DNA from: a virus
IMG/VR virus record: IMGVR_UViG_3300032331_003609
Location: 62,001 to 126,000 of that record
Reading direction: 5' to 3' (one strand)
Length of the DNA stretch: 64,000 nucleotides
Below, piece after piece: positions 42,788 to 50,773 of the stretch (its first letter is position 1; the number at the start of each line of letters is the position of its first letter). The notes beneath the pieces were generated by a model, which was given only the letters and a program-made list of their open reading frames with translations, had not been told where the DNA came from and made no database searches. The position numbers and the translations under genes were made by a program.

Positions 42788-43160
42788 GAGAAGAAAATTT
42801 GAATTTAGAAAAGCTATTTCCGGTTTAAAAGAGAACCAATCTAAAATAGTAGACATAGCAAATTATTTAATGTCCAACAAAGGATCTAAATTAGTTTATT
42901 CGGCTATTTCAGAAACTTTCTTCATAGAGTATAAGGATGTAATTTGCCGAATAGAGAGTGATAGAATTATTATAACCAACGGATTATATTCATACGATAT
43001 TTCAATACCACATGCTATAACACTTGATTTAACTAAAAGATTTTTAAACCATTTGGAGTCAAGAAAAAGAGCAGTAGAGAGAAAAATAAATCTAAAATTG
43101 ACATCCTCTTTAGGGAAAGTACATCAACAAATAATTTCCGTGTCTGAGTCTGGTATTTAA
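42735..43160 (+). CDS. Hypothetical protein
   Basis: A 141-residue basic protein (MKKIKTMIWHRIKRYLSKRR) with a mixed alpha/beta centre and a helical C-terminus. It starts inside the nucleotidase gene; in-frame downstream Met codons would reduce the overlap. No family recognised. Confidence 0.6.
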   Translation: MKKIKTMIWHRIKRYLSKRRKFEFRKAISGLKENQSKIVDIANYLMSNKGSKLVYSAISETFFIEYKDVICRIESDRIIITNGLYSYDISIPHAITLDLTKRFLNHLESRKRAVERKINLKLTSSLGKVHQQIISVSESGI

Positions 43161-43169
43161 AAAAATATA

Positions 43170-43862
43170 TTATGTTGGCTGTGGAGGCATTGATCTTATA
43201 AATTCTGCCCAGCTTTCATCTCCGGTTGAAGCAATTCTAGGATCCATCATTTTTTCTGCATACGATGCCTTTCCCCCCGGAATGAGCCATTCTCCAACCT
43301 TTATCATAGTTTTATATCCTCTTCTTCCTCCTGCAGTAGCAATTTTTCCAAGTGCACCAGTTGTTTTTCCGGTGGCCGAAAATTCTTTAAGGGATACTAA
43401 CATTTTATCAGTATACTTTCCAATTCCTTTGAATTTGGAAAGAAATGATGAGCTTTTGAAAAATCCAACAATTTTTGGGAAGAATTTTCCTACCAATTTA
43501 ACAACAGGTGAAAGGATCTTAGCCCCTATTTTTCCTCCTCCTCTTAAAGCCTTTATAAGAAGTGATCCCCCTGCTCCAATATATTGCCCGAATATCGGAA
43601 TAAGTCCTATTGCACATAATCCAGCAAGTAGGTATTCCCCCTGTTTAGCATAAGAAACAAGATTTATTCCTTCAAAAAATGATCCAATACCCGGTATTAA
43701 AGCTGCAAAATCGAACACCGTGTTCCACCAATGTTCAAAAAGATTCTCACTGAAATCAACAGATTCAAACATCTTAAGATTTTCTGATATCTGATCCTTG
43801 CTAAATTCAAAGCTTTCTATTAGGCCTGATCTATATTCGCTATAAGTAGACAAAAAATTCAT
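43170..43862 (-). CDS. Hydrophobic hypothetical protein, pre-toxin-like core
   Basis: A 230-residue protein. MNFLSTYSEYRSGLIESFEF has an LIE-S junction like a prohead-protease site. Residues ~50-95 (FDFAALIPGIGSFFEGINLV, then GLCAIGLIPIFGQYIGAGG) resemble the hydrophobic pre-toxin segment of polymorphic toxins. The remainder is basic and Gly-rich. No catalytic domain recognised. Could be an injected or pore-forming head protein. A GATATATAAAAA box lies 2 bases upstream of the ATG. Confidence 0.6.
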   Translation of the reverse strand: MNFLSTYSEYRSGLIESFEFSKDQISENLKMFESVDFSENLFEHWWNTVFDFAALIPGIGSFFEGINLVSYAKQGEYLLAGLCAIGLIPIFGQYIGAGGSLLIKALRGGGKIGAKILSPVVKLVGKFFPKIVGFFKSSSFLSKFKGIGKYTDKMLVSLKEFSATGKTTGALGKIATAGGRRGYKTMIKVGEWLIPGGKASYAEKMMDPRIASTGDESWAEFIRSMPPQPT

Positions 43863-43863
43863 A

Positions 43864-43875
43864 TTTTTATATATC
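43864..43875 (-). promoter_or_regulatory. GATATATAA-like box
   Basis: Reverse-strand GATATATAAAAA immediately before the ATG at 43862, in the gap shared with the divergent gene at 43905, which has its own ATATATATAA at 43891. Confidence 0.45.
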
Positions 43876-43904
43876 CGCTACTGTATTTAAATATATATAA
43901 TCAG

Positions 43905-44564
43905 ATGAAAACTTTAAAGACATATAAAAACTTTCTTAACGAAGGAATTTTAGATCAGATCTTTGGCGGGGAGGTCGACCAGAAAGCAAATACTGAATTA
44001 GTTCCTCAGGAAAAAGAGGTGGCAACACAGCAATTAATAGATTTTTTAGGTAAAAAAATAGGAAATGCTGAAGATTCCCCGATTTATGTTTTTAGTCAGT
44101 CCGATTCGGTTCAAGACCTCTACATATCAGTTGAGCTTTTTAATGAAGCTAGGAGATTAGGGTTTGAGGCTGAGAAACAAGGCACTCTATACACTGCATC
44201 AGGGAGATATTCATATTCGGTTTTGGATTGTTCTTCTATGCAATCATTTGACCTAGAAGGAGTGAGATCTGGCCTTTATAACATAATAAAAAAGAACGAG
44301 TCAGGCGGGATAAAAACAATTATCGAATTTGCAAATATTTCATCGCTACAAAAAGATCAGATATCCAATATATGTGATATTATATCCTCCAGACAAATAT
44401 CTGACCATTCATTAAAATCCGGGGATTTTTTCATTTTATCCGATAATAGTAGCAATCGCAAGGGGGGAAAGGACATTTCAAATTTTATCCCATCTTTATT
44501 TCCCAAAATAGCAGTAGAAAAATTTAAACACATATTTTTAACACAGGTTAAAGATCCAGCATAG
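43905..44564 (+). CDS. Hypothetical protein with capsid-targeting-like leader
   Basis: A 219-residue protein starting MKTLKTYKNFLNEGILDQIF, very close to the T4 internal-protein leader pattern MKTYxxF(I/L)xE. The LNE-G junction would be a prohead-protease site. The C-terminal half (GIKTIIEFANISSLQKDQI, DFFILSDN) has an AAA-like beta-strand pattern but no Walker A. Candidate internal head protein. Confidence 0.65.
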   Translation: MKTLKTYKNFLNEGILDQIFGGEVDQKANTELVPQEKEVATQQLIDFLGKKIGNAEDSPIYVFSQSDSVQDLYISVELFNEARRLGFEAEKQGTLYTASGRYSYSVLDCSSMQSFDLEGVRSGLYNIIKKNESGGIKTIIEFANISSLQKDQISNICDIISSRQISDHSLKSGDFFILSDNSSNRKGGKDISNFIPSLFPKIAVEKFKHIFLTQVKDPA

Positions 44565-44610
44565 ATTTGAAACATTTTTTAAATTCGTAAAATCCTTGTA
44601 TATTTGTATC

Positions 44611-44838
44611 ATGGAAAATATAAATATCATAAAGGAAGATATTCAGATAATAGATGATTCTATATCAGAAGCTTATAACAATCTATACGAGTGCTTAGAA
44701 TCGCCTAATATAGATTATATTCTTTTAAAAAATGATGCAAAGAAGACATTAAGATCCATGCTAGATCATTTTAGTAATCAGGAAGAATACGAGAAATGCT
44801 CATTAATTTCCTCTATTTTAAAAAAATACGAACAATAA
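44611..44838 (+). CDS. Small helical hypothetical protein
   Basis: A 75-residue acidic helical protein, MENINIIKEDIQIIDDSISE onward, ending EEYEKCSLISSILKKYEQ, a UVR-motif-like helix. The ATG at 44611 is preferred to an upstream TTG. No function can be assigned. Confidence 0.55.
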   Translation: MENINIIKEDIQIIDDSISEAYNNLYECLESPNIDYILLKNDAKKTLRSMLDHFSNQEEYEKCSLISSILKKYEQ

Positions 44839-44870
44839 GAACAATTTTTAAGGGAAATTATTGGAGTAAG

Positions 44871-44880
44871 GAATATATAA
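44871..44880 (+). promoter_or_regulatory. GATATATAA-like box
   Basis: GAATATATAA, 25 bases before the ATG at 44906. Confidence 0.5.
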
Positions 44881-44905
44881 GACGTAAAGAAATATAAAAC
44901 ATTCT

Positions 44906-45289
44906 ATGCAGAACTTAAAACAAATGGAGGATTACAAAAAAGATAAGCTTTCCAAAGCAGCTCAAGGTGATGATTTAAATACACCTGATGTATCTGCTGA
45001 TACTGATATGGGTATGGAGCCAGAAATCGATTCTACTGACGAATTTCCAGTAGATGAGCCAGCAACAGATACATTTTCTGCTGAGGACCCTGCTCATTTA
45101 GAGGTAGAAGCTAATGCTCCTAGACCTTATATGGTAATTACTAATCTTAAAAAGATCGCAGATCAAGCTAATCAATTAATAGGAATGGTACAGGCATCAG
45201 GTAAAGTTGAGCAATGGGCAGTAGATCACATCACGACATCTGCTGATGACGTTGAAGAAGTATTCAACTATTACAAGTATAAAGATTAA
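44906..45289 (+). CDS. Acidic hypothetical protein
   Basis: A 127-residue protein with a very acidic low-complexity middle (DMGMEPEIDSTDEFPVDEPA) and a helical C-terminal domain (MVITNLKKIADQANQLIGMV, VDHITTSADDVEEVFNYY). It has its own box and a strong terminator, so it is a monocistronic and probably abundant product. Possibly a scaffold or core component; this is inference. Confidence 0.6.
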   Translation: MQNLKQMEDYKKDKLSKAAQGDDLNTPDVSADTDMGMEPEIDSTDEFPVDEPATDTFSAEDPAHLEVEANAPRPYMVITNLKKIADQANQLIGMVQASGKVEQWAVDHITTSADDVEEVFNYYKYKD

Positions 45290-45307
45290 CTTTTTTAACT
45301 AATATTT

Positions 45308-45337
45308 AAAAGCCTCGGAAACCCCGGGGCTTTTTTA
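45308..45337 (+). terminator. Intrinsic terminator
   Basis: AAAAGCCTCGG with CCGGGGCTTTTTT forms a GC-rich stem followed by T run. Confidence 0.88.
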
Positions 45338-45364
45338 TTGTATAATAGTTAAATATAAAAAAGC

Positions 45365-45634
45365 ATGATCGACCGTAATTTCAGAAAAGTTAAAAACATC
45401 GAAAAAGATCTCCAAAAGTATTACAGAGATTATTTTGAAAGAAATGCAACAAAATTTATTTGGAAGTGGCCTTATAAGATGTCGGATCTAGGAGCAACCT
45501 TTATCTACGAAAATGAGGAATACACATTAATTGGTCAAATAAGCGAGGCAACATTTTTTCTTAAAAAAAGCGATGATGAATCTCAATGGTTTGTTGCTGG
45601 CCATATATTTCAGGATAAATTCACTAGAAAATAG
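45365..45634 (+). CDS. Hypothetical protein
   Basis: An 89-residue protein, MIDRNFRKVKNIEKDLQKYY at the start, with a beta-rich second half (FIYENEEYTLIGQISEATFF). No family recognised. Followed after 11 bases by the RNase H-like gene. Confidence 0.6.
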   Translation: MIDRNFRKVKNIEKDLQKYYRDYFERNATKFIWKWPYKMSDLGATFIYENEEYTLIGQISEATFFLKKSDDESQWFVAGHIFQDKFTRK

Positions 45635-45645
45635 AAAAATAATAG

Positions 45646-46107
45646 GTGTCAGTGAGGGAGTTTAAAAAAATTGGCAGTAGCGAAACTGTGGACCTATTAA
45701 AATATGTTAAATACATATTAGAAAAAAATCCAGAGACAAAAATCTATATTGGATGTGACAGCCAGAGCTATTCGGGTAAAACCATTTACGTAACAACTGT
45801 TGTTTTTAGATATGATAATAGGGGCGCACATGTTATTTATAAGAAAGAGATACTTCCCAAGGTAAAGGATATGTGGACCAAATTGTGGGGGGAATTACAA
45901 AGATCTATAGATATTGCGGGTTACCTTAGGATAGAAGGAGGTATTAATATACATCAAATAGATCTAGATTATAATAATAACCCAAAATATAGATCTAACA
46001 TGATTGTAAAGACAGCTATTGGATATATGGAAAGCATGGGATATAACTATGCAATAAAACCAGAAACACTTATAGCTATTAGCGTTGCTAATGAACTTTG
46101 CAGATGA
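45646..46107 (+). CDS. RNase H-like YkuK/DUF458-family protein
   Basis: A 153-residue protein with TKIYIGCDSQSYSGKTIYVT, then VVFRYDNRGAHVIYKKEILP and a MWTKLWGELQRSI helix, the signature of YkuK-type RNase H-fold proteins. The acidic residue after the first strand (GCDS) and IHQIDLDYN would be active-site acids. Starts at a GTG. Nuclease activity of the family is not well established. Confidence 0.72.
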   Translation: MSVREFKKIGSSETVDLLKYVKYILEKNPETKIYIGCDSQSYSGKTIYVTTVVFRYDNRGAHVIYKKEILPKVKDMWTKLWGELQRSIDIAGYLRIEGGINIHQIDLDYNNNPKYRSNMIVKTAIGYMESMGYNYAIKPETLIAISVANELCR

Positions 46108-46124
46108 AACAATAGATTGAAATG

Positions 46125-46133
46125 GATATATAA
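46125..46133 (+). promoter_or_regulatory. GATATATAA-like box
   Basis: GATATATAA, 20 bases before the lipoprotein ATG at 46154. Confidence 0.55.
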
Positions 46134-46153
46134 TACTTAAATTAAAAACAATT

Positions 46154-46324
46154 ATGAAAAAAACACTAGCAATTTTAGCAGTTTTAGCATTAACATCATG
46201 TGGAAACGGAGCTAACAATGAGGCAACTGCAGATTCAACTGCTGCTCAAGTTGATTCATCTGCAATATCTGCAACTGATTCTACAACTGCGCAAATTCCA
46301 ACAGACAGCACAGAAAAGAAATAA
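46154..46324 (+). CDS. Small lipoprotein
   Basis: A 56-residue protein with a lipoprotein signal peptide MKKTLAILAVLALTSC and lipobox Cys at residue 16, followed by GNGANNE and a Ser/Thr/Ala-rich acidic tail. The LTSCG lipobox is common in Bacteroidota. Its own box and terminator make it an independent, probably highly expressed gene. Phage lipoproteins often block superinfection or modify the envelope; that role is inference here. Confidence 0.8.
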   Translation: MKKTLAILAVLALTSCGNGANNEATADSTAAQVDSSAISATDSTTAQIPTDSTEKK

Positions 46325-46341
46325 CTGGTCTTAAAAAATAG

Positions 46342-46369
46342 AAAAGCAGGTTTTTACCTGCTTTTTTTT
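46342..46369 (+). terminator. Intrinsic terminator
   Basis: AAAAGCAGG pairs with CCTGCTTTT around TTTTTA, followed by a run of eight T. Confidence 0.9.
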
Positions 46370-46447
46370 GTGGGTAATGAAAATGGTTCAATAAAATCGG
46401 AAATCTAATCAGTCTATTGTCTATAATGATCAAATAATTAATGAATT

Positions 46448-47629
46448 ATGGCTAAAGAAAAATCAGCGTCCAAGAAGGAATTCTCTTTCTTAGACTTGGA
46501 TAAACAACTTTCAAAAATCGAAGGATTTGAAGCAGGATCTATTTTAGAAGAGAATGAATTCTCTGAAGTTTCCGATTGGATTGGAACAGGCAATTATGTT
46601 TTAAATGCACAACTTTCTGGAAGTCTTTTTGGAGGGGTAGCTAATAACAGATCAATGGGAATTGCAGGAGATCCACAAACAGGAAAAAGCTTCCTCTGTA
46701 TGAATATTGTAAGAGAATCTCAAAAACAGGGATACAACGTAATATATTGTGATACTGAAGGAGCTATAGATAAATCAATGGCAAAGAAATTTGGAATTGA
46801 TACCACTACAGTCAGATATCAGCCAATTAAATCTATTTCAGATTTCAAAATATTTGTTGCTAATTTAGTAGATAAGGTAAAAGCACTTCGTAAAGATGGT
46901 GCAGAACCTAAACTACTTTTAGTTCTAGATTCTTTAGGAATGCTTACCACAATGAAAGAATCTGCAGATGCTTTAAAAGGAAAAACTGCAATGGATATGG
47001 GTATTAGATCCAAAGAACTTCGTGGTTTATTTAGAGAGATAACATTGGATCTTACTGGTGTTAGAATTCCATTAATTTGTACCAATCACACGACGACAGC
47101 AGGAATAGGAAGCTTTATGACAACAAAAGAAGCTTCAGGCGGTGATGGTCCTATATTCTCTATGAGCAATGTTATCATGCTATCTAAAGCTCAATTAAAA
47201 GATAGTAATGATAAAAGAACAGGAATTATTGTTACGTCCACGCCAAAAAAGACCAGATTCACCAGACCATATCCTACTAAATTTCATATTTCCTTTATTA
47301 ATGGTATGAATCCATATGTAGGATTAGAGGAATTTGTTTCTTGGGAAACGTGCGGAATTGAAAGAGGTAAATTGGAAGTTGATAAAAAAACTGGAGAATT
47401 GGTATTTACTGCTAGTGCATCATCAACCAAATGGGCTATTGCTCATTTAGGAAAAAGTATATTCTCATCTCAGTTGTTTACACCAGAGGTTTTCACTGAA
47501 GAAGTTTTAAGAAAAATAGACGAAAAAGCAATTAAGCCGCATTTCTTATTGCCAGATCTTTTTGATATAAAAGAACTTGATGCTATAATTAACGGTGAAG
47601 AAGAAACTGAAGAAGATGGAGAAGAATAA
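46448..47629 (+). CDS. uvsX: UvsX-like RecA recombinase
   Basis: A 393-residue RecA/UvsX-family protein with Walker A GDPQTGKS at 74-81, VIYCDTEGAID as the RecA-type Glu strand, LLLVLDSLG as Walker B, and an ICTNHTTT segment. It forms filaments on single-stranded DNA and drives strand exchange in recombination-dependent replication. The acidic C-terminus (EEETEEDGEE) matches T4 UvsX. It heads the replication operon. Confidence 0.92.
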   Translation: MAKEKSASKKEFSFLDLDKQLSKIEGFEAGSILEENEFSEVSDWIGTGNYVLNAQLSGSLFGGVANNRSMGIAGDPQTGKSFLCMNIVRESQKQGYNVIYCDTEGAIDKSMAKKFGIDTTTVRYQPIKSISDFKIFVANLVDKVKALRKDGAEPKLLLVLDSLGMLTTMKESADALKGKTAMDMGIRSKELRGLFREITLDLTGVRIPLICTNHTTTAGIGSFMTTKEASGGDGPIFSMSNVIMLSKAQLKDSNDKRTGIIVTSTPKKTRFTRPYPTKFHISFINGMNPYVGLEEFVSWETCGIERGKLEVDKKTGELVFTASASSTKWAIAHLGKSIFSSQLFTPEVFTEEVLRKIDEKAIKPHFLLPDLFDIKELDAIINGEEETEEDGEE

Positions 47630-47636
47630 AATCAAA

Positions 47637-47909
47637 ATGAAATATCATATGGGAATATGGAAAGAACTTCCAGCATATCCCACAGAAGAAGATATAATTT
47701 TTGAGTTGAATAGCTATTTAATCAGAGACGGAAGACCACATGGCGAATTTTCAGAGCAAACATTTAATTCTTTTTTACCTTCAGGATGGGAAAATAGTAA
47801 GCACGGGGAACTAGTAAAATCCCTAATAGAAAAAGGAACATTTAGTAAACAAAAAGAAAAACAAAGCGCTAAGACTGTTTATAAAATCAAAGATAACCCC
47901 CATTATTAA
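47637..47909 (+). CDS. Hypothetical protein
   Basis: A 90-residue protein, MKYHMGIWKELPAYPTEEDI onward, mixed alpha/beta with a winged-helix-like pattern (FNSFLPSGWENSKHGELVKS). The ATG at 47637 follows the UvsX stop by 7 bases; earlier ATGs overlap uvsX. Its position between recombinase and helicase suggests a replication accessory factor, but no motif confirms it. Confidence 0.6.
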   Translation: MKYHMGIWKELPAYPTEEDIIFELNSYLIRDGRPHGEFSEQTFNSFLPSGWENSKHGELVKSLIEKGTFSKQKEKQSAKTVYKIKDNPHY

Positions 47910-47911
47910 TT

Positions 47912-49216
47912 ATGATTAATTCCCATTTAGAGAATGTATGGTTCTGTAGTATAGTCTCAGATGCAATATATGTTGAATCTGCTAAGCCTTCATTTTTTAA
48001 AGATGTTAGATACCAAGAGGCATTTAAGATCGTAAAATCTTTCTGGAAAAAATATTCGCAAATCCCTTCGACACAGCAAGTTAAAGAGATTGTAAAAATG
48101 CTTAAACTTGGGGATAAGCTTCCTGAAAATCAGGTTGATACAATATTTGATATTAAGCTAAGTGAATATGATCCTGAATGGTTAAGAGAAAATACTGAAT
48201 CTTGGATAGAATGGAAAAATCTGGAGCAAAGTGCAATGGATGCCATAACCTATATTAAATCGACAGAGGTTAGCCCAGAAAATATCAAAGACGTAGTTAA
48301 TACATTTAAAACTATTGTTAATGAAAGAAATAGTTTAGATTTCTCATTTGATCTTGGATTGGATTTTACTGATCCTGAGAATCACAAACAACCCAAATCC
48401 AGCACATTTTCTTCTGGATATGACTTCATAGATCTTGTTCTTGGCGGAGGTTTTTCTGCTAAGAATCTTTACGTGTTTTTAGGACAGCCTAAAGTCGGTA
48501 AAACACTATGGCTTGGAAATATAGCAGCACAGGCTATTAGAGCTTCTAGTAATGTTGCTGTAATAACTTTAGAATTAAGTGATAGAAAATACATGAAGAG
48601 AATGGGATCTAATCTCTTAGGTATTAAAATGTCTGATTATAATAATGCAACAGAGGATGGAGAGATCATTAAGAAAAAGATTAGAAATTTAGCTTTTGAT
48701 AACTTAGCAACACCCGGTCAATTATATGTTAAAGAATTTGGAACAAGCCAAGCATCAGTTTTAGACGTTGAAAAATGGTTAAGAAAGGTAGAGGAGGTTA
48801 AAGGAATTAGATTTAAGATCGTTGTTATTGATTATATCAATATTATGAAGAACTGGAGAAATCCAAATACAGAAAATACTTACATGAAGATCAAACAGAT
48901 AGCAGAAGATCTAAGAGCAATGGGACAAAGAAACGAATGGGCTATTGTTACTGCAACACAGACAAAACAATCTGAATTTGATGCAACAGATCTTTCAATG
49001 AATTCAGCTTCTGAATCTTCAGGATTAGTTGCAACGGTTGATGGTATGTTTGGTATTATACAGGATCCTTTAATGTATTCAAATAATGAATATAAAATAA
49101 AAGTTCTTGCAAATAGAGATGAAGGATATAAAAATTCATACAAAAAATTTATAGTAGACTATACACATATGAGGATCACAGAGGATCCCAACTCCCAAAT
49201 AATGAATGAAAATTAA
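47912..49216 (+). CDS. DnaB-type replicative helicase (gp41-like)
   Basis: A 434-residue RecA-fold helicase with Walker A GQPKVGKT near 190, VVIDYINIM as Walker B region, TATQTKQSEFD with the conserved Gln, and AIVTATQ-type motifs of DnaB-family enzymes. It unwinds the replication fork 5' to 3' as a hexamer, like T4 gp41. It lies between UvsX and gp47/46, as expected for a T4-like replication unit. Adjacent to the next ORF without a gap. Confidence 0.9.
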   Translation: MINSHLENVWFCSIVSDAIYVESAKPSFFKDVRYQEAFKIVKSFWKKYSQIPSTQQVKEIVKMLKLGDKLPENQVDTIFDIKLSEYDPEWLRENTESWIEWKNLEQSAMDAITYIKSTEVSPENIKDVVNTFKTIVNERNSLDFSFDLGLDFTDPENHKQPKSSTFSSGYDFIDLVLGGGFSAKNLYVFLGQPKVGKTLWLGNIAAQAIRASSNVAVITLELSDRKYMKRMGSNLLGIKMSDYNNATEDGEIIKKKIRNLAFDNLATPGQLYVKEFGTSQASVLDVEKWLRKVEEVKGIRFKIVVIDYINIMKNWRNPNTENTYMKIKQIAEDLRAMGQRNEWAIVTATQTKQSEFDATDLSMNSASESSGLVATVDGMFGIIQDPLMYSNNEYKIKVLANRDEGYKNSYKKFIVDYTHMRITEDPNSQIMNEN

Positions 49217-49674
49217 TGAAACAAAAAAAGCTAATCGAGGAAGTAGAGGTTCCTGAAACAGAAGCAATCCCGATAGATCCTTCATATGCTGAATATCTAC
49301 AAATAGAAGACACATCAAAAGACTATAGATCTTTCAAATCATCAAGAGACGAAGATGATGAAGATTATTTACATCTTGCTGCTTTAAATGATCTTGTTTA
49401 TGAAATTTTTCACAGATCAAGATGGTCTGCGCTTGGTCCTAATAAGAAAATACCAAAAGATCTGATACCTTTTTTATTCCAGGATCTATTAGAAGAAATG
49501 GCAGAAACTGAATTTAGCACGGTAGAAAAATTTGTTGCAATATGTGATTTTATGAATGTTGGTTATTTAAAAGCCTATGAATTAATCCATATGAAGTATA
49601 AAGAATTAATAGTTAACGAAATGGATCAAAAATTTGGGATAGTTTCCAAAAAGAAGATCAAGAAAATATTTTAG
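49216..49674 (+). CDS. Hypothetical protein in replication operon
   Basis: A 152-residue protein with an acidic, disordered N-terminus (to residue ~55) and a helical C-terminal domain (NDLVYEIFHRSRWSALG, LIPFLFQDLLEEMAETEF). It overlaps the helicase stop by 1 base and ends 1 base before gp47, so it is co-translated with the replisome. Not recognised; a helicase loader or small recombination mediator would fit the position. Confidence 0.65.
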   Translation: MKQKKLIEEVEVPETEAIPIDPSYAEYLQIEDTSKDYRSFKSSRDEDDEDYLHLAALNDLVYEIFHRSRWSALGPNKKIPKDLIPFLFQDLLEEMAETEFSTVEKFVAICDFMNVGYLKAYELIHMKYKELIVNEMDQKFGIVSKKKIKKIF

Positions 49675-49675
49675 A

Positions 49676-50773
49676 ATGAATGTAGCGAAAGCAAAAAGGG
49701 TTTGGATGGTAACGGACACCCATTTAGGAGTTAGGAATAGCTCAGAAGAATGGATACAGATCATGAGAAAATACTTTTTTGAATGGTTTATACCATTGGT
49801 TAAAAAAGAATACAAACCCGGAGATATCCTAATCCATCTGGGAGATGTTTATGATTCCAGACAAAGTATTAATTTAAAGGTTTTAAATCTTTGTGTTGAA
49901 ATTTTTGGTGAGTTATCCAAAATATTTTCCGATGGTGTTTATGTTATAGTAGGAAATCATGACATTTATGCAAAAGAATCCAACGAAATAAATTCATTAG
50001 CTTCCCTTAAATGGATTCCAAATATTAATATATTTGAAGATCCAGTATCTATGAAGCTTGGAAAAAGAACGGCTTTCATGATGCCATGGAGATCAAATGA
50101 AGAAGTTGCAGTGGAATTATTGGCAGAAACGGAAAAACATGATTATCTTTTTTGTCACTCGGATATCAGGGGTTTAAGTTTTAATAAATACACCAAGATT
50201 GAGGATGGAATAGGCTATAATAAATTAGACAATTTTGATAGAGTATATTCTGGGCATATTCATTACTCTCAGAATTTTGGTAAGGTCCGAATGTTAGGAT
50301 CACCATATCAGTTAACAAGATCTGATATGGATAATAGAAAGTCAATTCTAGTATTAGATTTAGATTCACAAGAAGAAATTCTTTACGATAATAACTTCTC
50401 ACCTAAGTTTATTAAAATTGGGTTTGATCAGGTCTTAGAAAAAACACCTTTTGAATTAGAGGATATGTTCAGAAACAATTTTGTGGATGTTTTAATCGAT
50501 CCTAAGATAGCAGTTAAAGCTTCATTAGGGATATTAACAGAAATGGTAGCTACACAGCTTAAAACCACCTTTACACCGATTAAGGATGTAGAGATGATAG
50601 ATCAAAATTTAGAAGATGCACTTTTCAATCTTGACGGTAAGAATTTTTCAATTGTCGATTTCGCAGATGAATACATTAACGCCTTAAATGAGCCTGATGA
50701 GGTAAAAGATAAAATGAAAAAAACAATTAGGGTACTATATAAAAGAACAACAGATAAAGAAGTAGAAGCATGA
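49676..50773 (+). CDS. gp47-like recombination nuclease subunit (Mre11/SbcD)
   Basis: A 365-residue metallophosphoesterase-fold nuclease. The Mre11-type metal motifs are in order: VTDTHLGV (D14, H16), HLGDVYDSR, IVGNHDIY, FCHSDIRG and YSGHIHYSQ. With gp46 it resects DNA ends to feed UvsX. It overlaps the gp46 start by 4 bases. Confidence 0.92.
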   Translation: MNVAKAKRVWMVTDTHLGVRNSSEEWIQIMRKYFFEWFIPLVKKEYKPGDILIHLGDVYDSRQSINLKVLNLCVEIFGELSKIFSDGVYVIVGNHDIYAKESNEINSLASLKWIPNINIFEDPVSMKLGKRTAFMMPWRSNEEVAVELLAETEKHDYLFCHSDIRGLSFNKYTKIEDGIGYNKLDNFDRVYSGHIHYSQNFGKVRMLGSPYQLTRSDMDNRKSILVLDLDSQEEILYDNNFSPKFIKIGFDQVLEKTPFELEDMFRNNFVDVLIDPKIAVKASLGILTEMVATQLKTTFTPIKDVEMIDQNLEDALFNLDGKNFSIVDFADEYINALNEPDEVKDKMKKTIRVLYKRTTDKEVEA

